From positions 124,001 through 188,000 of the forward strand of contig JAGVRI010000006.1 of assembly GCA_018606645.1 (NCBI GenBank): a DNA stretch of 64,000 bases, given 5' to 3'. Numbering within the stretch: position 1 is the first letter of the stretch; every line of letters begins with the position of its first letter. Of the stretch, positions 61,163 through 64,000 are shown in pieces. Source of the DNA: Chloroflexota bacterium (GTDB lineage Bacteria; Chloroflexota; Anaerolineae; JAAYZQ01). The notes beneath the pieces are model-generated. The model saw only the letters and a list, made by a program, of their open reading frames with translations, did not search any database and was not told where the DNA came from. The translations under genes were made by a program, and so were the position numbers.

Positions 61163-61828
61163 ATGGTCAAACCTGAGTCCAATCCACCCCTATCCCGGCG
61201 GGAACGGCTGAAACGGGAACGCGAGGCGCGAATCCTCAACGCGGCGGCCACCGTCTTCTCGGAGAAAGGGTTTCATCAGGCCACCATCCGCGAGATCGCG
61301 GACCTGGCTGATGTAGCCGATGGAACCATTTACAACTACTTTGCCGACAAGTTCGATCTTCTGATCGGTCTCCTGTCACGGCTGGCTGAGGTCGATCGGC
61401 TGCAAGAGGAGCTCACGCAGGCTCAGCAGAAAGGGGCGCAGGCCTTTTTCGAAACTGCTTTCCGTCAACGTCTGAACCGGATTATGCAAGCGGAAAAGAT
61501 CCTTCAAGCCCTGTTGCCTGAAGTGTTGGTCAACCGCGAGTTGCGCCAGCGCTTTTACCAACAGTATGTGTCGCGCCTCACCAGCCTGTTAGAGCAGTAC
61601 CTGCAGCAGCGGATCGAACAGGGGCATATCCGGCCGGTCCATGTACCGTTGACCGTGCGCATCATCCAATCCGTGTTGATCGGTCTGCTATTTGTGCGCA
61701 TCCTTGGCGATGAACCGCTTGGTTCACAGTGGGAGAAGGTGCCCCAAGTTCTGACCACTCTCCTGTTTGACGGTCTCAATCCGCGTGAGGAAGAGGATGA
61801 TCGTCCGGGTCTTGTCGCTGATGCGTAA
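61163..61828 (+). CDS. TetR-family transcriptional regulator
   Basis: A 221-residue protein. Start ATG 61163 after GAGAG, preferred over the TTG just before it. N-terminal helix-turn-helix ATIREIADLADVADGTIYNYF is typical of TetR; the helical C-terminal ligand domain is less conserved. It heads the ABC exporter operon, overlaps the permease by 32 bases and probably represses it through the repeats at 61116-61147. Ligand unknown. Confidence 0.9.
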   Translation: MVKPESNPPLSRRERLKREREARILNAAATVFSEKGFHQATIREIADLADVADGTIYNYFADKFDLLIGLLSRLAEVDRLQEELTQAQQKGAQAFFETAFRQRLNRIMQAEKILQALLPEVLVNRELRQRFYQQYVSRLTSLLEQYLQQRIEQGHIRPVHVPLTVRIIQSVLIGLLFVRILGDEPLGSQWEKVPQVLTTLLFDGLNPREEEDDRPGLVADA

Positions 61829-62918
61829 AGAGTTTCTGCACATCGTCCGCGATCGACGGACGCTCGCAGTCATGTTTGTGATGCCCGTGATTCAACTGGT
61901 GCTGATGGGCTATGCTGCTACCACCGACATCGAGCATTTGCGCACAGCCGTTCTGGATGGAGACAAGACCGCCGCGAGCCGCGAACTGATCGAGGCCTAT
62001 CGTGCATCCAACTACTTTAATATAGACACCTATGTCCAAACGGAGCAGGAACTCCGCGAACTGGTGGATGCCGGAGAGGCGCGGGCCGGGATGATTATCC
62101 CGGCCGGTTATGGAGATACCGTGGCCGCTCGGGGTCAGGCCCAGATCGCCTTTGTGATCGACGGTTCCGATCCCAGTGTGGCCAACACGGTGTTTGCCGC
62201 GTCCCAGTCGGTAGGACAGGCATATTCCCTTCGCCTGCTGCGGCGGGCGACGGGGCTTGATCCGGAAAGCCTGCCGGGGGTGCAGGTGCGCACACGGGTG
62301 TGGTACAACCCGGAGATGAAGAGTGCGAATTTCATGATCCCGGGGATCATGGGCATGGTCCTGTATTTCCTGACGACGGTGTTTACCGCATTAGCCATCG
62401 TTCGGGAACGAGAGAAAGGCACAATCGAACAACTGATCGTGACCCCCATCCGCCCCCTCGAGCTGATTGTAGGCAAAGTGGTGCCTTATGCATTTATTGC
62501 CTTTTTTGACGTCCTGGAGGTGCTGGCCATCGGCGTCTTCTGGTTCGGGGTCCCAATCCGCGGCAGCCTCAGCTTGCTATTAGGACTGGCAGCTTTGTTC
62601 CTGTTAACCTCGTTGGGCCTGGGCATCTTTATTTCGAGCGCCTCCAACACCCAGCAAGAGGCTATGCTATTGACCATCCTGACCCTGTTTCCCTCCATCT
62701 TTCTGGGAGGGTTCTTTTTCCCGATTGAGGCCATGCCTCGCTGGTTGCAGACCATCACCTATGCGGTGCCCCTGCGCTACATCCTCGTGATCATCCGCGG
62801 GATCATCTTGAAAGGAGTTGGTCTCCGCATCCTGGTGGAAGAGGTGCTGGCCATGGCGTTTTTTGGCGTGACCATCATGTTGCTCGCCGCTACCCGATTC
62901 CGCAAGCGACTGGAGTAG
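61797..62918 (+). CDS. ABC-2 type export permease
   Basis: A 373-residue protein: an N-terminal membrane segment (LAVMFVMPVIQLVLMGYAA), a large outer domain, and five C-terminal segments with the ABC-2 motif EREKGTIEQLIVTPI and ILTLFPSIFLGGFFFPIEAMP. Resembles YbhR/YbhS-type permeases of drug or membrane-component exporters. ATG 61797 follows GAGGAAGAGG within the tetR end. Confidence 0.88.
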   Translation: MIVRVLSLMRKEFLHIVRDRRTLAVMFVMPVIQLVLMGYAATTDIEHLRTAVLDGDKTAASRELIEAYRASNYFNIDTYVQTEQELRELVDAGEARAGMIIPAGYGDTVAARGQAQIAFVIDGSDPSVANTVFAASQSVGQAYSLRLLRRATGLDPESLPGVQVRTRVWYNPEMKSANFMIPGIMGMVLYFLTTVFTALAIVREREKGTIEQLIVTPIRPLELIVGKVVPYAFIAFFDVLEVLAIGVFWFGVPIRGSLSLLLGLAALFLLTSLGLGIFISSASNTQQEAMLLTILTLFPSIFLGGFFFPIEAMPRWLQTITYAVPLRYILVIIRGIILKGVGLRILVEEVLAMAFFGVTIMLLAATRFRKRLE

Positions 62919-62921
62919 ACA

Positions 62922-63890
62922 ATGGACACGCGCAACGACGGAGTGATTGTCACCCAAAATCTGACTCGAAGATTCAACAAGCTGGTCGCCGTAGATGGCC
63001 TGAATCTGACGGTGCACCGGGGCGAGATCTTTGGGCTGGTTGGCCCGGACGGGGCAGGCAAGACCACCACCATCCGCATGTTGTGCGCCATCCTGAATCC
63101 CTCCGAAGGTCGAGCCTGGGTGGCCGGCTTTGACACCGTAACCGCCCCAGAGCAGATCAAGCGCCGTATCGGGTATATGGCGCAACGGTTCAACCTGTAT
63201 GGCGACCTCTCGGTCACGGAGAATCTTGACTTTTTCGCCGACATCTTCCAGGTGAACAGGAAGGAGCGCCGTGAGAGAAAAGAACGGTTACTCCAGTTCG
63301 CCGGTCTGGCCGAGTTCCGTCAACGGCGAGCGGCCCATCTGTCAGGCGGCATGCAAAAGAAACTGGCCCTGGCCTGTACCCTGATCCATCAACCGGAGAT
63401 CATCCTGCTGGACGAGCCAACTACCGGCGTAGACCCGGTCAGCCGGCGAGAGTTCTGGGACATCTTGACCGAACTGCACCTGCAAGGGATCACCATTCTG
63501 GTCAGCACGCCGTACATGGACGAGGCCGAGCGTTGCTCGCGGGTGGGATTGATGCACCAGGGCAAGATGGTTGTCTGCGATACCCCACAACGGATCAAGG
63601 AACTCATGGTCGGTGGGCTGTTGGAAATTCGGGCCTGCGACCTGCGACGAGCTCAGGAAGCGGTAGCCCACCTGGAAGGCGTGTTGGAGGTGCAGACCTA
63701 TGGTGACCTGTTGCACGTATTTGTGGACAGCGTAGCCACACGACAGGAATTCCTCAAAGATGCGTTGGTCGCGGCGAACGTTCCGGTATCGAGTATCCGC
63801 CCCGTGCGACCGCGCATGGAAGAAGCCGTTATTTCGTTGATCCGAAAGCAGATGGCTGAGAATGGTGGGACCGGGAATGAGACACGCTGA
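62922..63890 (+). CDS. ABC exporter ATP-binding protein
   Basis: A 322-residue ATPase, three bases after the permease. Walker A GPDGAGKTTT, signature LSGGMQKKLALACTL, Walker B IILLDEPTTGVD. The Asp in GPDGAGK is typical of YbhF-like exporters. The C-terminal ~90 residues are the usual exporter extension. A second ATPase follows at once, so two different or paired ATPases serve this exporter, as in split YbhF. Confidence 0.9.
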   Translation: MDTRNDGVIVTQNLTRRFNKLVAVDGLNLTVHRGEIFGLVGPDGAGKTTTIRMLCAILNPSEGRAWVAGFDTVTAPEQIKRRIGYMAQRFNLYGDLSVTENLDFFADIFQVNRKERRERKERLLQFAGLAEFRQRRAAHLSGGMQKKLALACTLIHQPEIILLDEPTTGVDPVSRREFWDILTELHLQGITILVSTPYMDEAERCSRVGLMHQGKMVVCDTPQRIKELMVGGLLEIRACDLRRAQEAVAHLEGVLEVQTYGDLLHVFVDSVATRQEFLKDALVAANVPVSSIRPVRPRMEEAVISLIRKQMAENGGTGNETR

Positions 63891-64000
63891 GCGCCAGCAA
63901 GACGCACGGCAGCACAGCCATGCCGTTCAGGCCATCGCACTCACCAAAAAGTTTGGTGATTTTGTGGCGGTCGATCGGGTCAGCTTTACGATCGAGCGGG
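63877..64000 (+). CDS. Second ABC ATP-binding protein, 3'-truncated by the window
   Basis: An open frame from ATG 63877, overlapping the previous gene by 14 bases, with AIALTKKFGDFVAVDRVSF and then IERG at the window edge, the usual N-terminus of an ABC ATPase before Walker A. Only 41 residues are visible. Confidence 0.75.
   Translation, partial: MRHAERQQDARQHSHAVQAIALTKKFGDFVAVDRVSFTIER

Overview
The window reads as a GC-rich chromosome segment of an anaerobic bacterium, most likely a Chloroflexota of the Anaerolineae type. This is inferred from gene content and style: family 5 binding lipoproteins with P/T/Q- or V/E/K-rich linkers, an exported kinase and Ig-like lipoprotein, a MetFV-Hdr-MvhD one-carbon system and a tungsten/molybdenum aldehyde oxidoreductase. 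It is not based on a marker gene. No rRNA, tRNA, CRISPR array or insertion sequence was recognised. Genes are tightly packed, many with ATGA/GTGA stop-start overlaps.

Layout. (1) 1-4623, plus strand: the end of an AmmeMemoRadiSam radical SAM enzyme, a lipoprotein-like Memo-AMMECR1 fusion, and a membrane spermidine-synthase-like protein. (2) 4631-10509, minus: a complete Dpp/Opp-type peptide ABC importer. (3) 10846-26046, plus: a one-carbon and electron-transfer operon. It holds hdrA1, mvhD1, a 1516-residue HdrA with an inserted GltD module, a second mvhD with an in-frame UGA (probable selenocysteine), metV, metF, a fused hdrCB, fchA, folD and a DAO-type oxidoreductase. It begins with a promoter and a structured leader ending in an intrinsic terminator. 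The set resembles the Moorella MetVF-HdrABC-MvhD complex plus the two folate steps that feed it. (4) 26114-33096: a DUF6062-like gene behind an attenuator-like leader, a secreted trypsin-like protease, an aminotransferase with a GNAT gene, and a ferredoxin/AOR/MoaD-like operon. (5) 33327-46200, minus: a cellobiose/mannoside operon of LacI (CelR-like) regulator, ABC importer, GH130, GH4, BadF-type kinase and cellobiose phosphorylase. Two CelR-type operators lie at its consensus promoter.

(6) 46389-59302, plus: the most unusual region. Twelve closely packed genes encode five radical SAM proteins (three with SPASM-type C-termini, one HemN-like), two PqqD/RRE-like proteins, a U32-like Fe-S protein, a transmembrane Ser/Thr kinase, two glycosyltransferase-like proteins, and a Tat lipoprotein with an Ig-like domain and a short Cys/His-rich C-terminal tail. 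I propose that the tail is the substrate of the radical SAM enzymes, an undescribed modified-surface-protein (RiPP-like) system. (7) 59297-60960, minus: a MoxR-like AAA+ ATPase with a winged-helix N-terminus and a single-domain response regulator. (8) 61085-64000, plus: a TetR-regulated ABC-2 exporter, running off the window end.

Starts were chosen by ribosome-binding site, overlap and domain limits, and often differ from the longest reading frame. Promoter, operator and hairpin calls were made by eye, without folding energies or database searches.
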